Shown: positions 1 through 11,829 of the stretch, one piece after another
Layout: each line of letters starts with the position of its first letter
Numbering within the stretch: the stretch's first letter is position 1
Assembly: GCF_963676685.1 (NCBI RefSeq)
Contig: NC_092354.1
Coordinates: 12,344,746-12,408,745, forward strand
Source of the DNA: Mytilus edulis
Taxonomy: Eukaryota; Mollusca; Bivalvia; Mytilida; Mytilidae
Direction: 5' to 3'
DNA length: 64,000 nt
Made by a program: the position numbers and the translations under genes
Notes under the pieces: model-generated
Databases searched by the model: none
What the model saw: the letters and a program-made list of their open reading frames with translations, nothing else
Told to the model about the DNA's origin: nothing

Positions 1-194
1 ACAGTGGTGCAAAAGCACAACATAAAAACCAAAATATAAAATCTGTTCAAAAAGGCCTTTCTCATGAGAATGGTAAAAAGCAGAAAAAAACATCAAACAA
101 AAACAAAAACAGTCTGGACGTGACAGATATATCCATCATTCATCCCGAAACCAATTACAGATCTGAGAGCACTCGGATATTATTAGTTACATAA
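1..194 (+). CDS. possible 3'-terminal exon of an unidentified gene (partial)
   Basis: A reading frame is open from base 3 to a TAA at 192-194, 63 codons. The translation is lysine/asparagine rich at first and then more complex (for example DVTDISIIHPETNYRSES). No domain is recognised. The last codons (LLVT, stop) come from the left arm of the fold-back element starting at 186, so if the frame is coding, a MITE supplies its C-terminus. The 5' part would lie off the left edge. It could also be chance open frame in A-rich DNA. Confidence 0.25.
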   Translation, partial: SGAKAQHKNQNIKSVQKGLSHENGKKQKKTSNKNKNSLDVTDISIIHPETNYRSESTRILLVT

Positions 195-281
195 TGTGCT
201 AGTGACCTAATACGGTATCTATGGGGTCAGTAAATTCCATATGGGGTGAGAGCGTATTACGTCACTAGCACACTATGTAAC
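186..281. mobile_element. MITE-like fold-back element
   Basis: The arms 186-214 and 253-281 are inverted repeats of 29 bp with two mismatches (GTTACATAATGTGCTAGTGA at the left end). A related, more diverged copy lies at 48651-48735 and shares the inner segments gggtcagta and ttccatat. No coding capacity. Confidence 0.65.
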
Positions 282-523
282 GAATTTATCTTACCGACTA
301 TCTTAACGTGTAAAATTTAGACTTGTGATCCATCAAAATGAGCAAGCCAGTCTTCAATACTATTAGCGTTAAGACACTTCTTCCATTGATCCTACAAGAA
401 CAATAGCCAACGATAACAACTTGTTAGGTTTAAATGTGTTTAATGAATTTATTTCAATCTTAATCATCAATTTCTTCGTCTGTTGGAACCTGTAAGATAT
501 TTTTCTCAGTTCCGTTTTGTTTT

Positions 524-665
524 TATAAAGGGACGTAATAACACTATTAACCGTGTATGAAATAAGCCCCGACTCCCTACAACCTAATATGGAATATAAA
601 GGGACGTAACTCCACTACTTACCGTGTATGAAATAAGCCCCGCCTCCCTACTAACATAATATCAA
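524..665. repeat. tandem duplication, two ~71-bp units
   Basis: Units start at 524 and 595, each with TATAAAGGGACGTAA followed by ACCGTGTATGAAATAAGCCC. They differ at scattered positions. 666-1205 shows no gene or clear repeat. Confidence 0.7.
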
Positions 666-1205
666 ATATACACGGTCTTCACGCGGACGCTTTTAACCAA
701 TCACATTCCTAGAAATATATAAGAAGTAAGATAAATATATATATGGATATATAATAAATAATCATTAATGACTGAAATTCATCTTCGCGCTAAGGTCAAG
801 TTCACATCATTCTAGTCACATGAACATGTTAGTATAACAATCATTCTTGACATTCAGTATTGTTCAGGACTTCTGCATAGCCTCCCTACCATTTTTCAAC
901 AAGCAAAAGGAAATACCTGTGTGAACCACATGAACTTCAGACAAAACGTGACCCAATGGGATGATTATTTCATTTTAATTATTTCATGTATGCATCACCT
1001 AACTGGTGAATAAAGACTGATATACACATTTTTATGACGAGGAAAAGGACGCAATGAATGTTACTGATCAGATGACCTTTCTGTTGTCTTTAAAGATCTA
1101 GGACCGCATATACAATCTAGCCGTGGTGATACTGTCGTTTAAGTCAATCTTTTATTGCTTGATGGCGAAAGTAAAGCTTTCATTCGACATCAGTAGTTTT
1201 TACTC

Positions 1206-1360
1206 GCTCCAAAGATGAACAAAAACAAAAAGTATTAAACATACGCTCAACGGGTGATACAAAAACAATAAATAATAAACACACGCTCCATGGGCGAAAC
1301 AAAAACAAAAGTAATAAACACACGCTCCATGGGTGATACAAAAGCGAAAAAGTAATAAAC
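1206..1360. repeat. short tandem array, ~46-bp unit
   Basis: Three to four imperfect units share ACACACGCTCCATGGGTGAT followed by an A-rich stretch and gtaataaac. The open frame across it on the - strand is an artefact of the repetition. 1361-1880 holds nothing I can name. Confidence 0.65.
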
Positions 1361-1929
1361 ATAAAGTTCATTGCAGACATCAGAGGTCGTTCACATTCTT
1401 CTCGTTATATTGATTCCATAACGCCATCATGTTCTTATTTACTTTAGGGATTCTTGTACATATGGAAATTATGTATTAATATTTGTAAATCACTTAATAT
1501 TTTAAATGCCTCAGTGATTTCAGTTTATTCATCATATTTTATAAAACGTATAGTACATGTCTGTGTTGTGTTACTGAGCTGTTTATTTTGCATAATATGA
1601 TATTTTAGTCCATATTTGTTATTTGCATTAAAGCAAGACTTTCTTTCGTCAAAAGACGCGTATTTAGGATATATGAGAAAATATTCACTGGGGTGATACT
1701 AAAATATGACAATAGGTCTTAAGATTAAGATTAACAAAAATATTGAACTCCGAGGAAGATTCAAAACGGAAAATCCCTTAGTAAATGGCTAACTCAAAAG
1801 CTCATGAGGATGGGTTTATGACAAAACAATTTAGTTTTGTTAATGTAGAAAAAACTTAAGCTCACTTCACACGTAAAAATGTGGTGATTAGTATCTACTA
1901 TAACAGCAGTGACATTTGGGGTTTGAAAC

Positions 1930-2165
1930 GAAGAAGGTTGATCAAAGGAACAAGAGAGGCGACAGATACCAAAGGAACAGGAGAGGCGAACGAAGGAACA
2001 GGAGAAGCGAAAGATACCAAAGGAACAGGAGAGGCGAACAAAGGAACAGGAGAAGCGAAAGATACCAAAGGAACAGGAGAGGAGAACAAAGGAACAGGAG
2101 AAGCGAAAGATACCAAAGGAACAGGAGAGGCGAAAGATACCAAACTTATAAGTCGAAAAGAATAC
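1930..2165. repeat. GA-rich minisatellite
   Basis: Alternating units of about 24 and 21 bp built on AAGATACCAAAGGAACAGGA and GGCGAACAAAGGAACAGGAG. The unit resembles the 3' tail of the Penelope-like family seen in reverse at 30915-31035 (gacgaaagataccagaggga). The flank 2166-2240 continues with that family's 3' region. Long frames on both strands here (GTGEANKGTGEA-type) are repeat translations, not genes. Confidence 0.75.
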
Positions 2166-2240
2166 AAAACATAACATAGAAAACTAAAGTCTGAGAAATA
2201 CGAACCCCACCAAAATCTTGGGGTAATCTCAGGTGCTTCC

Positions 2241-2679
2241 GAAGAGTAAGTAGATTGGTCAATATGCGTAATTAATTTCCCTTAAGCGGTAGTGGTAATG
2301 ATTTCTACTGTAGGTCATTCCATATAATAAACTTGGATATGTATAATAAATCATTTCGAAGCTGAGACATTTTCACATATGTTTTCGGGGTACGAAGTCA
2401 AATTCGTTTTCCCATAAATGAACATACTCAAAAAATGATGGTACCTCGTGGTAAATATCCTTTTTTTCTCTAAATTAGTTCTTTGAAAATTTAATACTTT
2501 AAGTACATTTTATACACATTTAGTCCTCAACTTTCCAAATCAACACAAATGGTTAAGTTCAGTCACTTGCTAAAAAATTGAAACGTGTCAATTATCACTA
2601 CACAGAGATTGTTTGTTTACTCACAACTTTTTTGAATTCCTCTATTTGACGCGCATTAGGCATATTAATCTAGATCCTG
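2241..2679. other. no gene seen
   Basis: AT-rich sequence without a supported ORF, RNA gene or recognised repeat. Confidence 0.5.
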
Positions 2680-3210
2680 CTCCACATGTGGCACCCGTCG
2701 AGTTGCTCGTGTCCGTTCAAACCCGGTAATAAATTTAATTCGGTAGGTACAATTCTTGGAAAAGTGGACGAGATTAAAACATATCTGCTATCATCTGTGA
2801 AACGGATATTTTATAACGGTCAACCAACTCTAATATATACTCCGTATGCAGGCGCTGCTAGAAATTTGTTTCATAGAGGTGGAAGGTTCACAATTTGGAA
2901 GATGACAACATCTTGTTTGTCGTAAAGTTTGTTTTCAACCGACCCTCATCATTAACTTCTAGATGCAAGTCAAGATATAAGGCAGACTGAACTGGATCTC
3001 TTGTATCCATTATCTCAAGTTCGATAGGATAGATGCGTTAGTCATCACATTTTGAATTATTTAGTGAGAGAATGTCATCTGTGTAGCAGAAAGTGAAGTT
3101 AAAGAATTCCATGGGATCGTCGATTGTTGGTTGAAAACACGTTCTCCAAACCGAACAAATATGTTGTCAACCAAGTAATCAAGCATCAGTTTTGATAATA
3201 TAAGTTAAAG
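2680..3210 (-). pseudogene. degenerate Penelope-like RT fragment (clade B)
   Basis: Read on the - strand, 3130-3200 gives YLVDNIFVRFGERVF, a stretch just upstream of the catalytic region in bivalve Penelope-like reverse transcriptases. About 3000-3090 gives DDILSLNNS and then RIYPIELEI. The 3' part resembles VDRYKISVSQM from the end of the protein. Several stops and frameshifts interrupt it. It continues into the 3' region cctccacatgtggcacccg shared with other copies in this window. Confidence 0.65.
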
Positions 3211-3411
3211 AAAATTGTCAGAATCAAATTAATTTTTTCCAAAGTACGATTTAAGCCTCTATAGTACAAGATACTTCTTTTGTACGTTGGCTATTCTTTA
3301 TGATGAATCAAAACAGGACAAACTTTTTCAATTTGTAGTTCAGTTTGGAATGAGAATACATAAAAAGTGAAGAAAGTCAAATGTTTTAATATTATATCTC
3401 GAATAAATAAG

Positions 3412-3835
3412 CTCATCTTAGATACCAGGATACATTCTTTTATATAAGCCAGACGCGCGTTTCGTCTACAAAAGACTCATCAGTGACGCTCGAATTCAAA
3501 AAAGTAAAAAAGCCAAACAAAGTACGAAGTTGAAGAGCATTGAGGACCAAAATTCCTAAAAGTTTTGCCAAATACAGCTAAGGTAATCTATTCCTGAGAT
3601 AGAAAAGCCTTAGTATTTCAAAAAATAAAAATTTTGTAAACAGTTAATTTATAAATATAACCATATCAATGATAATTCATGTCAGCACAGACGTGGTGAC
3701 TACTGGGTTGGTGATACCCTCGGGGAATTAAAACTCCAGCAGCAGTGGCATCGACCCAGTGGTTGTTTTAAAATAAACTCATCATAGATACCAGGATTAA
3801 TTTTATATATACGCCAGACGCGCGTTTCGTCTCTG
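3412..3835. mobile_element. dispersed mussel repeat, family C (Penelope pseudo-LTR-like), plus a second truncated copy
   Basis: The copy begins near AAACTCATCATAGATACC-type sequence and runs through gccagacgcgcgtttcgtct and cgaattcaaaaaagt to ggtgataccctcgggg. A second short copy (about 3770-3832) follows and is cut in the middle of the motif, where the fragment at 3836 begins. Other copies lie at 5165-5420 (reverse), 37020-37175, 50990-51335 and 59157-59300. The reverse strand holds a hammerhead-like core. Confidence 0.7.
3446..3490 (-). ncRNA. hammerhead-ribozyme-like core
   Basis: The - strand reads CUGAUGA (3483-3477), then GUC-UUUUGUA-GAC able to form stem II, then GAAA, then ACGC-GCGUCUG-GC for stem III. 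The core bases match the hammerhead consensus. In this copy the stem III closing segment reads GGCUUA, not GGCGUA. I find no convincing stem I, so catalysis is uncertain. Hammerhead motifs are known from Penelope-like elements. Confidence 0.5.
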
Positions 3836-4260
3836 AGGGTCGGTTAAAAACAAAACTTTACAACAAAAGAGATGATTTGAGCTTCACAGTTGCGACCTTT
3901 TCATTTTTAAACCAAGAGTTTCAAATGGTGCAGTTGAAATCATCACTTCGTAAATTTTACGGACGCCATCACGAGTTGAATGACCGTTATGGAATATCCG
4001 TTTCACAGATGATATCGAATATATTCCGTATGTCGTAAATACAATCCCGTTACCTTTTTCACGAATGTGACTTACCGAATTATACTTTTTACCGGCTTTG
4101 TAATAACATTACCAACAAGACGAGTGCCACATGTAGAACATGATTTGCTTACCCTGCCGGTGCTCCTGAGATCACCCCAAAGTTTTTGATTGGGTTCGTG
4201 TTGCTTTTGTACCACTATTTGTGACATGTTTAGCTATTATGTCTGTTTGTTTTGTTCACA
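3836..4260 (+). pseudogene. Penelope-like RT C-terminal fragment with 3' region (clade B)
   Basis: The translation includes GRLKTKLYNKRDDLSFTV and, after a deletion, LKSSLRKFYGRHHELNDRYG and ISVSQMISNIF before stop codons. This is the C-terminal end of a clade of bivalve Penelope-like RTs. The 3' region follows with cttaccctgccggtgctcct and caccccaaagtttttg. The copy is 5'-truncated and internally deleted. Confidence 0.7.
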
Positions 4261-4500
4261 TATCTTTGTCAATATAATGTAATTTGATGCACTTGTCATC
4301 CAAGTGAGAGGTTTAGCTAGATCTAAAACCAGGTTTAATACACCATTTTCTGCATAATAAAATGCCTGTTCCAAGTCGGGAATATGACAGTTGTCTTGAT
4401 GTGTTTGAGCTTTTCATTTTGCCATTTTATTAGGAACTTCCGTTTTAAATTTTCCTCGGAGTTTGGTATTTTTATGATTTTACTTTTTATTACAAGATGA
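4240..4500 (+). repeat. dispersed repeat, family F
   Basis: Contains aagtgagaggtttagctaga and gaatatgacagttgtcttga. A second copy at 51410-51645 lies directly after family C, which suggests that C and F are parts of one element, here split by the fragment at 3836-4235. Confidence 0.6.
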
Positions 4501-4812
4501 GAGAGCTATTACTTTTAATCTTATAGTTTTTGTGCTATAAACCCGATGTTCAGCCTTGGATATTTAAACCCCCTCGACATAGGACAATATCCTATGTACT
4601 TTATTCAATTTATATACTTAGTAATTCACACCACGTCACTTTGGCCCTTCTGATTAAATTACTTTCCTGATTTGTAGATTGAAAATATAAATTAAAAGTG
4701 TTCATGTTGTGTTTTTTCAAATTGTTTTATTTTTTGTTATTTTCCGCCTGACAGTATCTGAGCAAAGAGTTGATGAACAAAAGTTATGTGAATAAATAAA
4801 CATAAAAAAACG

Positions 4813-4925
4813 TCTCGTCCTTTTTGTCGAGCCTTCCGCCTTTAGTCGTAAAAGCGAGACATAGCGATTCTACATTCCGTCGTCGTCGTCGTAGTCGTCG
4901 TCGGCGGCGGCGTCTACAAATATTC
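4813..4925 (+). repeat. dispersed repeat with (CGT)n tract
   Basis: The sequence gcgagacatagcgattctac is followed by cgtcgtcgtcgtagtcgtcg. The arginine-rich frame across it is a simple-repeat artefact. Confidence 0.6.
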
Positions 4926-5164
4926 ACTCTGTTGTTTAAGTTTTTAAAATGTTATAGCTTTCATAAAATATTCTGGATTTCTACCAAACGTGAACAGAAC
5001 TTTGATTATCATCATAAGATAGTATCTAGAAATAAATTTTGTAAAAACAAAAATCCCGTTATTCCGTATTTTACTTATAAATGGACTTAGTTTTTGTGCC
5101 GGAAAAATTACATTCACTCTGTGGTAACAATTTTTAAAATTTTGATAACTTATTTAAACTATCC

Positions 5165-5420
5165 TGGATTTATACGAGGGTATCACCAGCCCAGAAGTCA
5201 GCACTTCGGTGTTGACATGAATATCAATTAAATGGTAATTTTTATACATTTCCTGTTACAAAACTTTTTGAATTTTTTGAAAAACTAAGGATTTTCTTAT
5301 CCCAGGAATATATTACCTTAGCCGTAATTGGCACAACTTTTTGGAATTTTGTGTTATCAATGCTCTTTAACTTTGTACTTGTTTGACTTTACATCTGTTT
5401 TGATCTGAGCTATAGTATAT
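5165..5420 (-). mobile_element. family C repeat, reverse orientation
   Basis: Starts with gagggtatcaccagcccaga and includes ccttagccgtaattggcaca and tcaatgctctttaactttgt, the reverse complement of segments in 3412-3770. The hammerhead-like part is lost. 5421-5930 holds no supported feature. Confidence 0.65.
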
Positions 5421-5932
5421 CAGTGTGAATCAAGGTTCACTTTCGATTTTATGCTATCTGTTGTTGAAGCTATTTAGCAATTTTTACAATTCAGAAAAAG
5501 GTATTCCATCAGTAAAAAGAAATTCTCAATGGATCAGATTGAGGAATCGTAATGTTTGTATGAAGTGTATATTGGACCAGTATCAGTTAACGTTGAAGGT
5601 GATTCTGGCAAGGTACTATACCAATTCTCTTTTGCATTGTAGGAAAATTACTGTCAATAATTATAGTAAATCTATTTCTAAATAAATCTACAATGGGTGG
5701 TCTATACATCTGCAGGGAAGTTGGATGTGGTGAGGATGTAGTACAGAATCTTTTAAGATGTTCAAGACAGATATGGTGACAAATGATATAGACCATCATT
5801 GCTGGTTATTGCGAAGAGGAGATCTGGCATGATGAGAATAACTCATATTGGTTGGCATGTAACCTGCAATTAAACATGTATCCACTATAGGTTACTTTGT
5901 ATAGATATGACAAAGTACATATTTGGCTGCAC

Positions 5933-6104
5933 GGTATTCTTTAATATTTTGTTGATGCAATCAGCTGACATAGTGTCATAAAACCCCTGGTAGATAAAGT
6001 TTAAATATCACTTAAACTTTCAGAGGCTCTTTTTCGATTAATTGCCACTGTGTAGAGATAATCGGTAGTTACTATGGTGCATCAACAAAATATTAAAGAA
6101 TACC
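5933..6104. mobile_element. MITE with perfect 27-bp terminal inverted repeats
   Basis: The left arm 5933-5959 (GGTATTCTTTAATATTTTGT...) and the right arm 6078-6104 are exact reverse complements over 27 bp, around a ~118-bp core. No coding capacity. Confidence 0.8.
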
Positions 6105-6545
6105 CTTAGCCCAAGTAATGCCACACAGTAAAAGTGTATATTATTTCATGAAAATGTAAATAGATGTTGGTGTAATAAAATAAATTTTTAATTTGAATAA
6201 TTGTTTTTTTTTTTTGTATAAGTGGTAAACAATAAGTATTTTAATCTTGGTATCAGTGAATTAAAATAACAACCAACAAAGAGAGACAACTCTAGAACAA
6301 GAAGAGAGAATTATTAGGCAAATCTACAGAAAAACGAGGAAAAAAAGGAAGAGAGCAACAACATAGAGAATAGAAAATAATAGGGTGCTATAAAAACAAA
6401 GAATAGATTCAAAGAAAGCAGAAGCCAATGACCTTTTAATATCACTAAAAAATAACAAAAAAGTTGAAAATAGTTTATATACTTCCCAGTTCAATCAGAT
6501 ATTTAAATAGTTTGTCTGACGAACTTGCCGAAAGTCCTTATTGAA

Positions 6546-6710
6546 CCTTTCTTAGGACACGGCCGACACTCGGCTAACCGAGACATTGGTCGGTTAATAT
6601 ATATTGAGTATGCGGCTATTTGGGCGGTTGGTCTGTTAATTAGGTTGGTTATACGTCTGTTAAGAGTAAAACGCACAATCTAATGTCAAACTCTGTTAAA
6701 TATACAGATT
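6546..6710 (+). repeat. copy of the repeat also ending at 15245
   Basis: Contains cactcggctaaccgagacat, attgagtatgcggctatttg and ggcggttggtctgttaatta. The reverse complement of this series is found at about 15150-15245. Confidence 0.6.
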
Positions 6711-9700
6711 TTTGGCATATTATAAGAACAAAATCAAACAAAGAAAATTGTTTGACAAAATTATATCTATCATAGAACATTTTCCACATGTAAAACATTT
6801 CATAGTCTGCGCAGTTTTCAGCGAAACTAAAAGGCGTCGCGCAGGTATGTAGTATTTATGCTTATACGCATAGCAATTTTTTTAATAAAAGGCGAAACAA
6901 ACAATTTTAGATATCATATAGGATGCACTTTGTAAATACAGCTGTTTCTCAAAACACGCCTCTTTTGGGGAGTAATTGAATATTCATAGAAAATTAATTT
7001 TGTTTACATACTGGTTCCCAGTTATGCTCTCTGTGTTCCATATCGCAGAGACAGAACTTGGGAATGTTACCAGTAAATAAACTCGTGCATATTGTTTACA
7101 TTGAAATCTGTGGTAACCTTTCATTCGAGGTAGGGGTAGTTAAGAAAATTTGTGTAAGTTTAAACTCTGAGAAGTTCAGGGCATATAAACGTTGAAAATA
7201 TGCCGCACAGCCCTATATTTTGACCTTTGAAAAAAATTGTGGTGCATATGAACTTTCAATTCTAGGATAAGATTTGTTTCAAAACTTCATAGTAAAAGTG
7301 GTACAGTTTTAGCCGTAAAAGGAGTTCCTATGGGAAATTGCATTGTCAATATTTACAGAAATGCAACCTTTAAAGTACTTTGGTTCTAAAAAAAATAATT
7401 GACATTAGTAAATATTTCATAATTGTAATATAACGTGAATAATGCCACGTTTTAGTGAAAATTATGGGAATAAAAAGTCTGTTAATGGGTTGGACAATTA
7501 AAATTGTGTCAGTTAAGAGTTATTTAGCCACGACAATAGTTTTGCTACCTTTATATTTTCCCATTGAAAAGGTTAAGAATGAGATGTTCTTGAGTAAAAA
7601 AAACGACAATACGGTGCAACAGTATCCCTCTAGTAAAAGCATTTTTATTTTGACATTCTTTGCATTTTATTTAAGGGTGTTTCCCTTCAATAAAGCGTGA
7701 TATGGATTGGCCGCTGGAATGCATGTATTTATTATTAACGTTTTCAATCAGCCATAATTTTTTTGTCTGTTCAAACTAGCACGTTCTAAAATCCGACTGA
7801 AAGTGTCTTTCTAATACAACACAGGGTATCACTGAGCACCGAAATCCTTACTCAGGCGCTTCCGGTTGTCCTACTGGTACATATAACGGGTTGTCGTTCT
7901 CATATGCACGTGATATTTGTCACTGCCCGTTAAACCCTAATTCGTCAATATCATCCAATTGGTTCTTTTCTTTTATTACTTAATCATATGTTGTTTACAA
8001 ACAATTCTAAAGAAGTAAATGGAAAGGAGCGAATGCAGCTACATTTGGTTATCTTAAGTTTTAATTCATTTTATTCCATTTAGTTCCTTTCTAAATAATT
8101 GCAGAGGAGAACTGCAGTTGTCCGCATGTAAACTTCTAGCATTTGTCACCAATATGAGTACATCGCAATCCGTTACTGTTTCAACACCCGGGGGTGTTTC
8201 ATGTCTGTATTCTTAAACAATAATTATTTGTTCTCTCTTTTTGTAGCAATGCATCACTCTCTACTGTCCTTATCTATTATTCTATATTCTGCGTCTCCAT
8301 CCAGATTCTTGTGTATATCATGAGGGTCCGGATTGGGGGTGTTGTTTATTTCTGTATTCTTTAAATCGTTATGCCACTTTTCTCTACATTTTATTTATCT
8401 TACTCATTATTCTTTCTTTATATTCTAGCATCCCAATATGTTTTACTTACTGATGTTTAGTTACATTACGACGTTAATCTCTGATTTATATACTGGTTAC
8501 TAATGTAGATGACAAATTGGTGTCATTCATGACAATTAAACAGAATGCACATGATATATGCGACCATTCTTGAATGAAATTATTATCACTTTAATATTAC
8601 ACTTTTTGAACCCATTTTTATCAATTTTTAATTTCCATTGTCTAAATTGTTCAATGTTCATGTGTTGTTTCCGTATATTTTATGTTTCATTGTTCATGTG
8701 TTGTTTCCGTATATTTTAGCCGCTCGTCTTGAGCCTCCCCATTTGATCCGATAACACTCCATATAGCAATAAAATTATACTTTTATTGCCATTCATAACT
8801 CTTAAGAGCCAGTATGTGATAAAACCATGCAAAATGGTCCAAATCCAAAATATTCCAATCAGACTGATATTTTGTATTTTAGATACCTTATATGTAATAA
8901 CTATTTGTGCAAAATATTTAGAAAAAATATTCAGCCATTATTTGTGTATGCCGAACATTCGATAATTGTCTATTTCTGTACTGACAAATAGCCATTTCAA
9001 GCCTATTTTAGGGTATTTTGACCTGATTTTTTTTTGTTTTATAGAAAAAATACAACTAAATGATAACAAATATCTTAACTAACAACTTAAACTGAAAGGA
9101 AATTATGATAATTCAAAAAGTTGTGAGATTTCTCAATACCCCTACTTACAGGTTGAAATTGCATGGTTTTGAAAAAGTGCCGATTCAGCAAAATTTGTAT
9201 ATTTTCAAAGGCTTGAATCTTGTAAGATCATGTTTTATTTTCAATAAAATGTAATATTTCATGAAGCTTATATATTTATCTACAAAATGCAAGAAAATGG
9301 TGCTCGGCAAATGATACCTTCTTACGAGAAAATAATAATTAAAGATAGGCGTGATGGCCATTTTGCCGATTTTTAAATTTTTTTATCTGTTTCATTAGAA
9401 ACTTTTTAAAAGTATGTAATAGTCAAAATATAAGAAAAATAATGACTGAACTAATGTTTACTGGTTATATTAATTGAATAAACCAAGTTTAACTTAGTTT
9501 AAATTATAAAATATACTAAATGAGTAAACCCGGGAAAACCGCTTTTTTGCATTTTTTGCCCCTAAACTGAGCATTTTTACCATATGTTTGAAATCTTAAC
9601 TTATTCAAAAGTAAATTACTTTAGTAACTTAAAATGGGCTGTTTTATTTACAATACTATGCACACTCATCAAGTAATATCATCATGAGTTCTTCATAATT

Positions 9701-10340
9701 TTAGCATTTTATAATAGTCTAGTTTTTAGACGCTTTTTTGTCTAATTTCAAAGTGGCCACAATTGAGTTCAGTCTTAAATTTTTAAAACATGTTGTATTT
9801 GATAATGATTCATAAAACTGTTTAACATATAATAGATAGAGACTCAACATAAATGCAACCCCTTGCAATTTAGACAAAAATACTATCATAAAAGTACTAA
9901 AAATTCTAAGCACGTCTCCTTCAGATGAAATCGGGGTATTTTCTTTTCTAAAATAGTATGAAAATGTAGACAAAATTGTACAAACTGCGCAGCCTTGTAC
10001 ATCCATGTTATCTATTTCCAGAAAAGAGGAAGATTTAATAGTTTTGTGAATTTCATAGAATTGTGCCTCTTACCTAGAAAAGTGCTATATTTTGTATATT
10101 GTGATAAAGCTTTATGTCAAATATAAAGAGACTACTCCTAGTAGTTCCTGATAAAACTGGAACTGAAATTTTGTGACGCTGACATGAACCAGTTAGTTAT
10201 CCCTATGTCAATTCTGGGAGAACCGTGGACATAACAGTAATGTTAAGTTTCCTCCTAGAATGTAATCTCTAGCAATTTGAGGCTTGGGAATAAGACATGT
10301 AAAATACAGATGGCCTATTACTACCAGCTGAGACAAACAC
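6711..10340. other. AT-rich sequence, no gene seen
   Basis: No ORF here resembles a protein. A ~36-bp tandem duplication (TTCATGTGTTGTTTCCGTAT) lies at about 8652-8720. 8180-8460 has repeated ttattctatattct-type tracts. The rest has no supported feature. Confidence 0.5.
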
Positions 10341-10349
10341 AAATATTTC

Positions 10350-11330
10350 AAATTGCAATAAAATTTATTTCATAACCACATGTAATAACCAGATACTCCA
10401 CAGGGTGCAGCTTTATACGACCGCAGAGGTCGAACCCTGAACAGTTTGGGCAAGTATGGATACAACATTTAAGCTTGATATAGCTCTGAATTTGGATTGT
10501 GATTAAATAGTTGACACAACAGAATGAGTGTGGTCTAAGAACTTAAACTTAAAAACTTAAAAAAATTTAATTTGACATTTACCTATTATGGTCCAATATC
10601 TAAAATCTAAATACATGGTTAGATTCAGCATATCATAGAACCCCAAGAATTCAATTTTTTATTGCAATCAAATAATGTTCAATTTTAGACCCCATTAGAC
10701 TTCAATGTGGACCAATTTGATAACCGGGCCCAAATATTAAAAATCTAAATACATGGTTAGATTCAGCATATTTAAAGAACCCCATTTATTCAATTTTGTT
10801 GAAATCAAACAAAGTTTAATTTTGGACCCCGATTTGGACCAACTTAAAAACTGGGCCCATAATCAAAAATCTTAGTACATTTTTAGATTTAGCTTATCAA
10901 AGAACCCCAAGAATTAAATTTTTGTTAAAATCAAATTAAGTTTAATTTTGGACCCTTTGGACCTTAATGTAAACCAATTTGAAAACAGGAACAAAAATTA
11001 AGAATCTAAATTTACTGTTAGATTTGGCAAATCAAAGAACCCCAATAATTCATTTTTTGATGAAATCAAACAGTTTAATTGTGGACCCTTTTTGGCCCCT
11101 AATTCCTAAACTGTTAGGACCAAAACTCCCAAAATCATTCCCAACCTTTCTTTTATGGTCATAAACCTTGTGTTTAAATTTCATAGATTTCTATTTACTT
11201 ATACTGAAGTTATACTTATAGTGCGAAAACCAAATATCTTTGGATGACGACGACGATGACAACGGCAACGTCATACCAATATACGACCAAAATTTTTCAT
11301 TTTTTGCGGTTGTATAAAAACAAATATACA
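10350..11330 (+). repeat. dispersed repeat, family D, with internal degenerate tandem units
   Basis: Begins with gtgcagctttatacgaccgc. From about 10560 to 11110 four degenerate units of ~125 bp repeat aaatctaaatacatggttag, aaagaacccca, tcaatttt and ttggacc in that order. The end has gatgacgacgacgatgacaa. A second copy starts at 13020. Confidence 0.65.
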
Positions 11331-11459
11331 CAGATAAATGGTTAAACTGTTGAGCAGACATACAATTACCCGGCCACGTCCACTTGTATTTTTGTCCATC
11401 TGATGAGTTAAGACTTTTTCAACTGATTTTTATAATTCGTTCTTATGTTTTACTGTTAT

Positions 11460-11815
11460 ACCACTGTCCTAGGTTAGGGGGAGGGTTGGGATCCCCCGCT
11501 AACATGTTTAACCTCGCTACATTATTTATGTATGTGCCTGTCCCAAGTCAGGAGCCTGTAATTCAGTGGTAGTCGTTTGTTTATGTGTAACATATTTGTT
11601 TTTCATTCATTTTTAATATACATAAGGCCTTTAGTTTTCTCATTTGAATTGTTTTACATTGTCTTATCGGGGCCTTTTCTAGCTGACTATGCGGTATGAG
11701 CTTTGCTCATTGTTTAAGGTCGTACGGTGACCTTTAGTTGTTAATGTCTGTGTCATTTTGGTCTCTTGTGGACAGTTGTCTCATTGGCAATCATACCTTA
11801 TCTTCTTTTTTATAT
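11460..11815 (+). repeat. dispersed repeats: family E tail (reverse) followed by family A
   Basis: ggttagggggagggttggga and caagtcaggagcctgtaatt belong to family E in reverse. From about 11630 cttttctagctgactatgcg, cggtgacctttagttgttaa and gttgtctcattggcaatcat belong to family A. Copies of A lie at 15672-15765, 39675-39745, 50580-50790 and 59480-59700. Confidence 0.6.
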
Positions 11816-11829
11816 TGTCATTAAAATGG

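Noticed and set aside
1794-2179. Four overlapping ORFs on both strands
   Set aside because: They all read through the GA-rich minisatellite and consist of its repeat translation.
4824-5090. Arginine-rich ORF
   Set aside because: Created by the (CGT)n tract of a dispersed repeat.
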